A stretch of 64,000 bases of DNA from positions 751,644-815,643 of the forward strand of contig NC_092034.1 in the NCBI RefSeq assembly GCF_042242105.1, given 5' to 3'. The position numbers were made by a program, and so were the translations under genes. Under the pieces are notes generated by a model. The model was not told where the DNA came from, did not search any database, and saw nothing but the letters and a program-made list of their open reading frames with translations. This document shows positions 40,140 to 53,461 of the stretch, in pieces. How positions within the stretch are numbered: position 1 is the stretch's first letter; every line of letters begins with the position of its first letter. This stretch comes from Pempheris klunzingeri (Eukaryota > Chordata > Actinopteri > Acropomatiformes > Pempheridae).

Positions 40140-42005
40140 AGATTATAGTATATGATCTAATAGATTCTAGTATATGATCTAATAGATTCTAGTATATAAT
40201 CTAATAGATTCTAGTATATGATCTAATAGATTCTAGTATATAATCTAATAGATTCTAGTATATGATCTAATAGATCCTAGTATATGATCTAATATATTCT
40301 AGTATATAATCTAATATATTCTAGTATATAATCTAATATATATTCTAGTATATAATCTAATAGATTCTAGTATATGATCTAATAGATTCTAGTATATAAT
40401 CTAATAGATTCTAGTATATGATCTAATAGATCCTAGTATATGATCTAATAGATTCTAGTATATAATCTAATATATTCTAGTATATAATCTAATATATTCT
40501 AGTATATAATCTAATATATATTCTAGTACATAATCTAATATATTCTAGTATATAATCTAATATATATTCTAGTATATAATCTAATAGATTCTAGTATATG
40601 ATCTAATGTATTCTAGTATATAATCTAATAGATTCTAGTATATAATCTAATATATATTCTAGTATATGATCTAATGTATTCTAGTATATAATCTAATAGA
40701 TTCTAGTATATAATCTAATATATATTCTAGTATATAATCTAATATATTCTATCATATAATCTAATGTATTCTAGTATATAATCTAATATATATTCTAGTA
40801 TATAATCTAATATATATTCTAGTATATAATCTAATATATTCTAGCATATAATCTAATGTATTCTAGTATATAATCTAATATATATTCTAGTATATAATCT
40901 AATATATTCTAGTTTATAATCTAATGTATTCTAGTATATAATCTAATATATTCTAGTATATAATCTAATATATAATAGTATATAATCTAATATATTCTAG
41001 TATATAATCTAATATATATTCTAGTATATAATCTAATGTATTCTAGTATATAATCTAATGTATTCTAGTATATAATCTAATATATATTCTAGTATATAAT
41101 ATAATATATATTCTAGTATATAATCTAATATATTCTAGTTTATAATCTAATGTATTCTAGTATATAATATAATATATATTCTAGTATATAATATAATATA
41201 TATTCTAGTATATAATCTAATATATTCTAGTATATAATATAATATATGTTCTAGTATATAATCTAATATATTCTAGTTTATAATCTAATGTATTGTAGTA
41301 TATAATCTAATATATTCTAGTATATAATATAATATATATTATAGTATATAATCTAATATATTCTAGTATATAATATAATATATATTCTAGTATATAATCT
41401 AATATATATTCTAGTATATAATCTAATATATTCTAGTTTATAATCTAATGTATTCTAGTATATAATCTAATATATTCTAGTATATAATCTAATATATATT
41501 CTAGTATATAATCTAATATATTCTAGTTTATAATCTAATGTATTCTAGTATATAATCTAATATATATTCTAGTATATAATCTAATATATATTCTAGTATA
41601 TAATCTAATATATTCTAGTTTATAATCTAATGTATTCTAGTATATAATCTAATATATTCTAGTATATAATCTAATATATATTCTAGTATATAATCTAATG
41701 TATTCTAGTTTATAATCTAATGTATTCTAGTATATAATCTAATATATTCTAGTATATAATCTAATAGATTCTAGTATATAATCTAATATATATTCTAGTA
41801 TATAATCTAATATATTCTAGTATATAATCTAATAGATTCTAGTATATAATCTAATATATATTCTAGTATATAATCTAATATATTCTAGTATATAATCTAA
41901 TATATATTCTAGTATATAATCTAATATATATTCTAGTATATAATCTAATGTATTCTAGTATATAATCTAATGTATTCTAGTATATAATCTAATATATATT
42001 CTATA
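40140..42005. repeat. AT-rich minisatellite, TCTAGTATATAATCTAATA units
   Basis: About 1.87 kb of 20-22 bp units, varying as TATATT, TATATATT, GATT and GTATT endings. AT content is extreme and the TATATA cores are self-complementary, so hairpin or cruciform formation is plausible. Short variant runs repeat in order, pointing to higher-order duplication. Confidence 0.97.
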
Positions 42006-42274
42006 TTACAGTACTGTGTGTCAGTGTGTGTGTGTGTGTGTCACGCCCCCCCCCCCCTCCTGCTCTGACCAATCAGCTCTCTCTGCTCCCTCAGTCGGTG
42101 TTTCAGTGTCACAGGAGGATTTACCGGCTTCTTCTCCTGAAACTCCTTCACCGACAGACTACCGACAGACTACCGACAGATCCCCGGTGTGTGAGGAGAT
42201 CCTTTAACGGCTCTACTTTATCTCACGGCGGATTTTTCCCGACTTTTATTTCCGCTGTTTCTGTCAGCGGTGTT

Positions 42275-42370
42275 TGTCCCGGCTCGGCTCGGCTCGGCTC
42301 GGCTCTGCTCGGCTCGGCTCGGCTCGGACCGGACCGGTACCTGGACCGTGTCCCGGGCTGAAGCAGCAGC
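42275..42370 (+). promoter_or_regulatory. npnt 5'UTR / promoter-proximal region
   Basis: A GGCTC pentanucleotide run (about ten units, one interrupted) and a CpG-rich stretch lie just before the npnt ATG at 42371. The start site is not defined. Confidence 0.45.
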
Positions 42371-42773
42371 ATGCGGACCCCGGTCGGCCTGGTTGTGCTG
42401 CTGTGGTTCTGTGTGAGGATCCGGGCCCGACTGGACCCCCACAGGTCAGGATTCATTGTTCACTGTCTGTGTGCCACTAAAGGGTTCTTACTGTGTTCTT
42501 ACTGTGGGGGGGGGGGGGGCATGATACCAAAACACTTCTCTTCTTTTATTCTTGTATCTGAGAGGGGAAGTTTAGAGAGTCAAAGGGGGGAGACCTGCTG
42601 CAGGAGGAGGGACGGGTGAGGGAGGAGAGGGGGAGGAGAGGGGGAGAGGGAAAGTATGTGGAGGGAGTGCTGGAGACGCCCCCCCCCCCCCCCTCATAAT
42701 GATTCATGTTCAGACAGGTGCTGGAAACCAGAGAGGACGCTCTGCAGCAGCAAGGCATGATGGGAGTCTGCGT

Positions 42774-42811
<38 letters not shown>

Positions 42812-43101
42812 CGTCTGCTTCCTCACACACTCCGTCTGCTTCCTCACACACTCCGTCTGCGTCCTCACACACTCCGTCTGCGTCCTCACACACTCCGTCT
42901 GCGTCCTCACACACTCCGTCTGCGTCCTCACACACTCCGTCTGCGTCCTCACACACTCCGTCTGCTTCCTCACACACTCCGTCTGCGTCCTCACACACTC
43001 CGTCTGCTTCCTCACACACTCCGTCTGCGTCCACACACACACACACACTCCGTCTGCGTCCACACACACTCCGTCTGCTTCCTCACACACTCCGTCTGCG
43101 T

Positions 43102-43135
<34 letters not shown>

Positions 43136-43144
43136 CGTCTGCGT

Positions 43145-43178
<34 letters not shown>

Positions 43179-43289
43179 CGTCTGCGTCCACACACACACA
43201 CACACACTCCGTCTGCGTCCACACACACACACACACTCCGTCTGCGTCCACACACACTCCGTCTGCTTCCTCACACACTCCGTCTGCGT

Positions 43290-43327
<38 letters not shown>

Positions 43328-45546
43328 CGTCTGCTTCCTCACACACTCCGTCTGCGTCCTCACACACACACACACACTCCGTCTGCGTCCTCACACACAC
43401 ACACACTCCGTCTGCTTCCTCACACACTCCGTCTGCGTCCTCACACACACACACACTCCGTCTGCGTCCACACACACACTCCGTCTGCGTCCACACACAC
43501 ACACTCCGTCTGCGTCCACACACACACTCCGTCTGCTTCCTCACACACACACACTCCGTCTGCTTCCTCACACACTCCGTCTGCGTCCTCACACACACAC
43601 ACTCCGTCTGCTTCCTCACACACTCCGTCTGCGTCCTCACACACACACACTCCGTCTGCGTCTACACACACACACTCCGTCTGCGTCCACACACACACAC
43701 ACACACTCCGTCTGCGTCCTCACACACTCCGTCTGCGTCTACACACACACACTCCGTCTGCGTCCACACACACACTCCGTCTGCGTCCACACACACACAC
43801 ACTCCGTCTGCGTCCACACACACACACTCCGTCTGCGTCCACACACACACACACTCCGTCTGCTTCCTCACACACTCCGTCTGCGTCCTCACACACACAC
43901 ACTCCGTCTGCGTCTACACACACACACTCCGTCTGCGTCCACACACACACACACACACTCCGTCTGCGTCCTCACACACACACACTCCGTCTGCGTCTAC
44001 ACACACACACTCCGTCTGCGTCCACACACACACACACACACTCCGTCTGCGTCCTCACACACTCCGTCTGCGTCTACACACACACACTCCGTCTGCGTCC
44101 ACACACACACTCCGTCTGCTTCCTCACACACTCCGTCTGCGTCCACACACACACACACTCCGTCTGCTTCCTCACACACTCCGTCTGCGTCCTCACACAC
44201 ACACACTCCGTCTGCGTCTACACACACACACTCCGTCTGCGTCCACACACACACACACACTCCGTCTGCGTCCTCACACACTCCGTCTGCGTCTACACAC
44301 ACACACTCCGTCTGCGTCCACACACACACTCCGTCTGCTTCCTCACACACTCCGTCTGCGTCTACACACACACACTCCGTCTGCGTCCACACACACACAC
44401 ACACTCCGTCTGCGTCCTCACACACTCCGTCTGCGTCTACACACACACACTCCGTCTGCGTCCACACACACACACACACTCCGTCTGCGTCCTCACACAC
44501 TCCGTCTGCGTCTACACACACACACTCCGTCTGCGTCCACACACACTCCGTCTGCGTCCTCACACACTCCGTCTGCGTCCACACACACACACACCGTCTG
44601 CGTCCACACACACTCCGTCTGCGTCCTCACACACTCCGTCTGCGTCTACACACACACACTCCGTCTGCGTCCACACACACTCCGTCTGCGTCCTCACACA
44701 CTCCGTCTGCGTCTACACACACACACTCCGTCTGCGTCCACACACACTCCGTCTGCGTCCTCACACACTCCGTCTGCGTCCACACACACACACACACTCC
44801 GTCTGCGTCCTCACACACTCCGTCTGCGTCTACACACACACACTCCGTCTGCGTCCTCACACACACACACACTCCGTCTGCGTCCTCACACACTCCGTCT
44901 GCGTCCTCACACACACACTCCGTCCACACACACACACACTCCGCCTATCTTACATGGACGTCTGTGTGTGTGTGTGTGTTGCAGCTGGCCGGACCAGACG
45001 GCGGCGGCGGCCCTCGGCCTCTGTCGCTATGCCAACAGCGTGGAGTGCTGCTGGGGCTGGAGACGGGTGGAGTGGGGACGCTGTGAACGTGAGGCGGCAC
45101 GAAAACACACAGTAACACCTCATCCCAGGCTTCAGGGGGGGGGGGGCACACTGAGACAGAGGACATGTAGAGAAGCTGAACTTCTGTTAAATCTGATTTA
45201 AACATCTAAAGTCTCAGAGAACAGTCGACTTTTAAAGCTGCAGGAGAAAGTTTATCTCTGGATCGTGTTGGATGGTGCTAATAGTTTAGCCTCCTGCTAA
45301 CTGTAACGTTAGCTAAAGGCTGCGGCTAATTCAGGATCCCCGTCACGTCTTCCTGTAACATCTAAATGTGTCGCAGACGATTGTTAGCTTACACAACAGT
45401 CAGTGAGCGGCTGTGCTGGATGATGCTAATCATTTAGCCTCCTGCTGCGGCTAATTCCAGTTCACATTTCTGGAGCTAATGAGAACAGTTAATAAGAACA
45501 TGTTAGTCAGACAGAGAGCAGCAACCACAGTAAAATGATTTATTTA

Positions 45547-45585
<39 letters not shown>

Positions 45586-47440
45586 CTCACTGTCAGCAGG
45601 GCTGTAAACATGGAGAGTGTGTCGGACCAGACAGATGCAAATGTCACCCAGGATACACCGGCAAGGCCTGTAACCAAGGTAACTGTGTGTGTGTGTGTGT
45701 GAGGACCCTGAACTCTTGCTGGACCATGAGAGGCTGAAGGCCTGGAAACTGTCAACTATAAACAGGAACGTACAACACTCACAGAACAGTTTTTTTTTAA
45801 AACTTTATTGAAGTTGACATACACCGACCAATCAGAGGACGCTTCTTTACAGACTGATACCGACCAATCAGAGGACGCTTCTTTATAGACTGATACCGAC
45901 CAATCAGAGGACGCTTCTTTACAGACTGATACCGACCAATCAGAGGACACTTCTTTACAGACTGATACCGACCAATCAGAGGACGCTTCTTTATAGACTG
46001 ATACCGACCAATCAGAGGACGCTTCTTTACAGACTGATACCGACCAATCAGAGGACGCTTCTTTACAGACTGATACCGACCAATCAGAGGACGCTTCTTT
46101 ACAGACTGATACCGACCAATCAGAGGACGCTTCTTTATAGACTGATACCGACCAATCAGAGGACGCTTCTTTACAGACTGATACCGACCAATCAGAGGAC
46201 GCTTCTTTACAGACTGATACCGACCAATCAGAGGACGCTTCTTTACAGACTGATACCGACCAATCAGAGGACGCTTCTTTATAGACTGATACCGACCAAT
46301 CAGAGGACGCTTCTTTATAGACTGATACCGACCAATCAGAGGACGCTTCTTTATAGACTGATACCGACCAATCAGAGGACGCTTCTTTACAGACTGATAC
46401 CGACCAATCAGAGGACGCTTCTTTACAGACTGATACCGACCAATCAGAGGACGCTTCTTTATAGACTGATACCGACCAATCAGAGGACGCTTCTTTATAG
46501 ACTGATACCGACCAATCAGAGGACGCTTCTTTATAGACTGATACCGACCAATCAGAGGACGCTTCTTTACACAGACTGATACCGACCAATCAGAGGACGC
46601 TTCTTTATAGACTGATACCGACCAATCAGAGGACGCTTCTTTATAGACTGATACCGACCAATCAGAGGACGCTTCTTTACAGACTGATACCGACCAATCA
46701 GAGGACGCTTCTTTATACAGACTGATACCGACCAATCAGAGGACGCTTCTTTATACAGACTGATACCGACCAATCAGAGGACGTTTCTTTACAGACTGAT
46801 ACCGACCAATCAGAGGACGCTTCTTTATACAGACTGATACCGACCAATCAGAGGACGTTTCTTTACAGACTGATACCGACCAATCAGAGGACGCTTCTTT
46901 ATAGACTGATACCGACCAATCAGAGGACGCCACACTTCTTTATGCAGCTGTTCATTAGCATCATTAGCTGTTCATTAGCATCATTAGCTGTTCATTAGCA
47001 TCATTAGCTGTTCATTAGCATCATTAGCTTCCTAAAGAAGCTCCCTTTCAGCCCAATGACAGAACCTCCCTGTTTACTGCCCTGCTAGCTAACCTGGCTG
47101 TGTCAGCTAACGCTAACGTCACCTAGCATAGCTCCAGATGTGTGGACAGGAAGGACGAGTCCTGACGGCCCAGGATGCCGTTCGGAGTCTCTCCTCCATG
47201 TTTGTTTACCTTTACCTTTTTTATAAAGCACCCTGGTAACGCCACAAGCCTGAACTGTGTGTGTGTGAAGAGGCCACAGCTCTCTGTCGTTTCACAGAGA
47301 TTTGATTTCCCATCATGCCTCAGAGACACATTCCTATCATGCTTGTTTGACCTGCAAAGGCGTGTTTCACCCAAAGACCCCCAAACACACACAAACACAC
47401 ACTCATGTTTCCAAACTTAGCAGACGTACTCCACCCATCT

Positions 47441-47527
<87 letters not shown>

Positions 47528-47660
47528 GTTAATCTGCTGATTAGAGGCTACATTATGAGTCATATCCTGACTATAAAACAACATCTGTCCTTGAAACAAG
47601 GCTTCACACACACACACACACTGTAATCAAACACCACACACACTCTGTAATCTAACACCA

Positions 47661-47705
<45 letters not shown>

Positions 47706-47822
47706 AAAAAGCTCTGTGTGTTTACTGACTGAAAGTCAAAGGTTAATCCTACAAGTTGACAAGATGAGTGAAAACAGAGAGAAAATGTGCCTCAGTCTAA
47801 TGTTTGGTTCCTGCCCTTTCCC

Positions 47823-47872
<50 letters not shown>

Positions 47873-48000
47873 AGACCTGAACGAGTGTGGTGTGAAGCCT
47901 CGGCCCTGTAAGCATCGCTGCATGAACACGTTGGGCAGCTACAAGTGTTACTGTCAGGACGGATACACAGCACAGCAGGACGGCAGCTGCAGGAGTGAGT

Positions 48001-48054
<54 letters not shown>

Positions 48055-48061
48055 ACACACA

Positions 48062-48116
<55 letters not shown>

Positions 48117-51100
48117 CTGTTACACCCCTGATCCACTGTGTGTCTAAACTGTTCAGTCATATCATCTTAATGTGAACATCACAAACACACACATACTAGA
48201 ATATGATATCAGTGGGACGTCGTCTGTACGGAGGACAAAGTTTGTCAAACTTTAATCCAAAAATACTGTGTAGGAAGAAATAAAGACATTGAGGAAGAGA
48301 TTCTATAATAAAGAGGTAAATAAATACAGAGGAAGAAATGAATGAATGTCTGTTTTTATCATTTTATTTCTAATGTCATATTTACTGTGTTTAACAGCAT
48401 GTTAATTGATTTATTGAGTTATATATTTATTGATTTTGGCAGGTTTGGTAGGAGATCATTTAAACTCTTTATTGATCTTTTCACCGTCGACTGTTTTCTG
48501 ATTCTTTTTTAAGATGGTGTCAGATTTAATAATCTGATCTCTTTAAACGTATTTAAGTCCCAAAATTTCCACCCTTCAAGTTACAACTTTTTAATGTCAG
48601 TGATCAAGTTTTTCTAATAGATTTATTGACGTTATGACCTGAGAATATTAATTTTTAACGTTATGACTGAAACATCGGAGAATGTTCACGTCTTTATCGT
48701 CCGTTTACGACTTTAAGATTATTGGAAAAGTTTTACATGTGAAAACGTTGACGTGATGAATTAATCTGATTAATTGGAGCTCGTTAACGTCTAGAAACTT
48801 CAGACTGTCCCTTTATTTTCCCGTCAGTGTTTTCACGGCTGCGTGTTCTTAGCGTGTTTCAGCCGTGTTGCTCATCGCCGTGGAAACGCCGACACGTTTG
48901 GGGTCAGAGGTTTAAATAAAGTTCTGCGTTTGTCGTTTAGATGCTCGCACCTGTTACCATGCCAACTGTCAGTACGGCTGTGAGGTCATCAAGGGGGCGG
49001 TCCGCTGCACCTGTCCGTCGCCAGGGTTACGGCTGGGACCAGACAGACGCACCTGTGTCGGTCAGTCCGCAGGTTTCTCTGCTGCCTCTCTCCCACCTGT
49101 CTCACCCCTCTCTCTCCCACCTGTCTCACCCTCTCTCCCCCCTGTCTCCCCCCTGTCTCCACAGACATCGATGAGTGTGTGTCTGGTGCCGCCGTGTGTC
49201 CTCGCCGCAGGAAGTGTGTGAACACGTTTGGCAGCTTCCTGTGTAAATGTCACCTCGGCTTCAGACTGACGCTCATCGACGGACGCTACAGCTGCATCGG
49301 TGACCTCATCACGCGATGACCTCATCACATGATGACCTCATCACATGATGACCTCATCACGCTACTTTACAATCACAGCGCTTGTTTGTAGAGTTATTTA
49401 AAGATTATTTAGTTATTTAAAGATTTTTTCGAGTTTTTTAAAGATTTTTTCGAGCTTTTTTAAAGATTATTTCGAGTTATTTAAAGATTATTTTGAGTTA
49501 TTTAAAGATGTTTTCGAGTCTTTTTAAGATTATTTCGAGTTATTTAAAGATTGTTTCGAGGTTTTTAAAGATTATTTCGAGTCTTTTAAAGATTTTTCCG
49601 AGGTTTTTAAAGATTATTTCGAGTTTTTTAAGATTATTTCGAGTTATTTAAAGATTTTTTTGAGTTTTTTAAAGATTTTTTCCAGTTTTTTAAAAATTAT
49701 TTCGAGTTATTTAAAGATTTTTTTGAGTTTTTTAAAGATTTTTTTGAGTTTTTTAAAGATTTTTTTGAGTTTTTTAAAGATTATTTCGAGTTATTTAAAG
49801 ATTATTTCGAGTTATTTAAAGATTTTTTCGAGTTATTTAAAGATTTTTTTGAGTTTTTTAAAGATTATTTCGAGGTTTTTAAAGATTATTTCGAGGTTTT
49901 TAAAGATTATTTCGAGTCTTTTAAAGATTTTTCCGAGGTTTTTAAAGATTTTTTCGAGTCTTTTAAAGATTTTTCCGAGGTTTTTGAAGATTATTTCGAG
50001 TTTTTTAAGATTATTTCGAGTTATTTAAAGATTTTTTCCAGTTTTTTAAAAATTATTTCGAGTTATTTAAAGATTATTTCGAGTTATTTAAAGATTATTT
50101 CGAGTTATTTAAAGATTATTTAGTTATTTAAAGATTATTTCGAGTTATTTAAAGATGTTTTCGAGTCTTTTTAAGATTATTTCGAGTTATTTAAAGATTA
50201 TTTCGAGTTATTTAAAGATTATTTCGAGTTTCTTAAAGATTTTCTCGAGTTTTTTAAAGATTTTTTCGAGTTTTTTAAAGATTATTTCGAGTTATTTAAA
50301 GATTATTTCGAGGTTTTTAAAGATTATTTCGAGTCTTTTAAAGATTTTTCCGAGGTTTTTAAAGATTATTTCGAGTTTTTTAAGATTATTTCGAGTTATT
50401 TAAAGATTTTTTCCAGTTTTTAAAGATTTTTTCCAGTTTTTTAAAAATTATTTAGAGTTATTTAAAGATTTTTTTGAGTTTTTTTAAAGATTTTTTTGAG
50501 TCTTTTAAAGATTATTTCGAGTTATTTAAAGATTATTTCGAGTTTTTTAAAGATTATTTCGAGTTATTTAAAGATTATTTCGAGGTTTTTAAAGATTATT
50601 TCGAGTCTTTTAAAGATTTTTCCGAGGTTTTTAAAGATTTTTTCGAGTCTTTTAAAGATTTTTCCAAGGTTTTTGAAGATTGTTTCGAGTTTTTTAAGAT
50701 TATTTCGAGTTTTTTAAGATTATTTCGAGTTATTAAAAGATTTTTTCCAGTTTTTTAAAGATTTTTTCCAGTTTTTTAAAAATTATTTAGAGTTATTTAA
50801 AGATTATTTCGAGTTAGTTAAAGATTTTTTCGAGTTTTTTAAAGATGTTTTCGAGTTTTTTAAAGATTATTTCGAGTTTTTTTAAAGATTATTTCGAGGT
50901 TTTTAAAGATTATTTCGAGTCTTTTAAAGATTTTTCCGAGGTTTTTAAAGATTTTTCCGAGGTTTTTAAAGATTTCGAGTTTTTTAAGATTATTTCGAGT
51001 TATTTAAAGATTTTTTCCAGTTTTTTAAAGATTATTTCGAGTTATTTAAAGATTTTTTTTGAGTTTTTTAAAGATTATTTAGAATTATCCAAGTGATGTT

Positions 51101-53398
51101 TCTAACCCTCGTCTCTCACCAGATAAAGACCGTCGGTCCTTCTGCTCTCTGAATCCGTCCTCACCAAAGTGCCGATGTGGAGACGGCGGCTGTAAAGGTA
51201 ACAACACCTCCTCTTCATCCTCCAAGATATTCCTCCGTCCTCCAGGAGGCTTCTCCTCCATCAGGAGAGTGTCAGAGAGTTTCTCCTGCTGATCTCTCTG
51301 CTCACATTTAGCTGGTTTGGTCCTTAAACTGATGTTGGAGCTTCTAACGGGATCAAACAGGCCGCGTTTCTTCTTCTGCTGCTTTAAATGTGTCTCTAAC
51401 GGGATCAAACAGGCCGCGTTTCTTCTTCTGCTGCTTTAAATGTGTTTCTAACGGGATCAAACAGGCCGCGTTTCTTCTTCTGCTGCTTTAAATGTGTTTC
51501 TAACGGGATCAAACAGGCCGCGTTTCTTCTTCTGCTGCTTTAAATGTGTCTCTAACGGGATCAAACAGGCCGCGTTTCTTCTTCTGCTGCTTTAAATGTG
51601 TCTCTAACGGGATCAAACAGGCCGCGTTTCTTCTTCTGCTGCTTAAAATGTGTCTCTAACGGGATCAAACAGGCCGCGTTTCTTCTTCTGCTGCTTTAAA
51701 TGTGTCTCTAACGGGATCAAACAGGCCGCGTTTCTTCTTCTGCTGCTTTAAATGTGTCTCTAACGGGATCAAACAGGCCGCGTTTCTTCTTCTGCTGCTT
51801 TAAATGTGTTTCTAACAGGATCAAACAGGCCTCGTTTCTTCTTCTGCTGCTTTAAATGTGTTTCTTGGATGTACTTCCTGCTTTGTTGTGCTGCAGCTAC
51901 AGACAGCAGCTAAAATATGCCATTGAAAGTCTGCACGAGGGCTTTTATTTTGAGTAACTGAGTAGATTCTCTTCGCTATTTGTCTGTCTGACTTCCTGCT
52001 GTCTCGTCTGAGCTGCTTGTCACGGCCGTCAGAAACAGACTAGAGATTAACTAGAGATAACTAGAGGTTAACTAGATATAACTAGAGGTAACTAGAGGTT
52101 AACTAGAGGTAACTAGATATAACTAGAGGTTAACTCGAGATAACTAGAGATAACTAGAGGTAACTAGATATAACTAGAGGTAACTAGAGGTTAACTAGAC
52201 TTCATGTCTGTTTTCTGTCTCAGTCGTCCCCAAAGTCGTCCTGCAGCCTCAGAGACCAAGAACTACAAGTCCAGCACCTGCAGGAACTACAACTCCCCTC
52301 ACCACCACTACTACACCTGTTACTACCACTACTACACCTGTTACTACCACTACTACACCTGTTACTACCACTACTACACCTGTCACTACCACTACTACAC
52401 CTGTTACTACCACTACTACACCTGTCACTACCACTACTACACCTGTTACCACCACTACTACACCTGTCACCACCACTACTACACCTGTTACTACCACTAC
52501 TACACCTGTTACTACCACTACTACACCTGTCACTACCACTACTACACCTGTCACTACCACTACTACACCTGTTACCACCACTACTACACCTGTCACTACC
52601 ACTACTACACCTGTCACTACCACTACTACACCTGTTACCACCACTACTACACCTGTCACTACCACTACTACACCTGTCACTACCACTACTACACCTGTCA
52701 CTACCACTACTACACCTGTCACTACCACTACTACACCTGTTACCACCACTACTACACCTGTCACTACCACTACTACACCTGTCACTACCACTACTACACC
52801 TGTTACCACCACTACTACACCTGTCACTACCACTACTACACCTGTTACCACCACTACTACACCTGTCACTACCACTACTACACCTGTTACTACTACACCT
52901 TTTACTACTACACCTGTTACTACTACTTCTACTGCTCCACCTGCTACAACTGAACTGGATACTTCTACTACCACTACTAGTACTAGTACTGTGATTCCTA
53001 CCACAGTGGAACCAGCTACCACCACGGTTGCCCCGACAACCACGATGTCGTCCCTGGTAACGACGACAACGAACAACAGGATCAACCAGGAAGTGACACA
53101 CAGACAGAGAGGAGACGTGCACAGTGAGCGCGCACACACACACACACACACCAGTATAAAGTTTATTATATTTCATACAGAGGATCGTCCATGTGTAACA
53201 CTGACATACAATAGAAAGAACATAAAACAGAAATCAGAGCTGCAGTAATCAATCGATTCAATCGGTTTCATACAGAAACAAACTATTTACAGACATTTTC
53301 ACATAATGTTCACGGAGTCGGAGGCCATTTTGGGTCAAACAGAAACGTCTGACATTAACAATGTTTTCATGTAAAACCAGAAGAGAAAAACTTTGAAT

Positions 53399-53461
<63 letters not shown>

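Larger units (their letters stand above)
39387..42370. other. Spacer between the cyclase and npnt (divergent starts)
   Basis: The cyclase reads left and npnt reads right, so this roughly 3 kb holds both promoters. The cyclase start should lie just above 39386; no TATA box was found. Most of the interval is the AT-rich minisatellite 40140-42005. No coding exon was seen. Confidence 0.6.

Noticed and set aside
42699-45201. Plus-strand ORFs of about 795 and 831 codons, and many minus-strand ones
   Set aside because: They lie in a CA-rich minisatellite inside npnt intron 1. The composition is only His, Thr, Ser, Val, Cys, Leu, Arg and Pro from the repeat unit, and several frames are open at once.
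45756-46933. Minus-strand ORFs up to 312 codons ([12 protein letters not shown]-type repeats), also at 30468-32195
   Set aside because: The 36-bp unit is a multiple of three with no stop in several frames. The arrays are intronic and the frames shift at each 38-bp unit.
49660-51096. Lys/Phe/Ile-rich ORFs resembling a membrane or coiled-coil protein
   Set aside because: They come from the AT-rich tandem in npnt intron 6.
52204-53176. Open frames of 249-318 codons over the npnt spacer in other frames
   Set aside because: These are shadows of the PVTTTTT coding minisatellite. Only the npnt frame fits the flanking exons, the splice phases and the RGDV motif.
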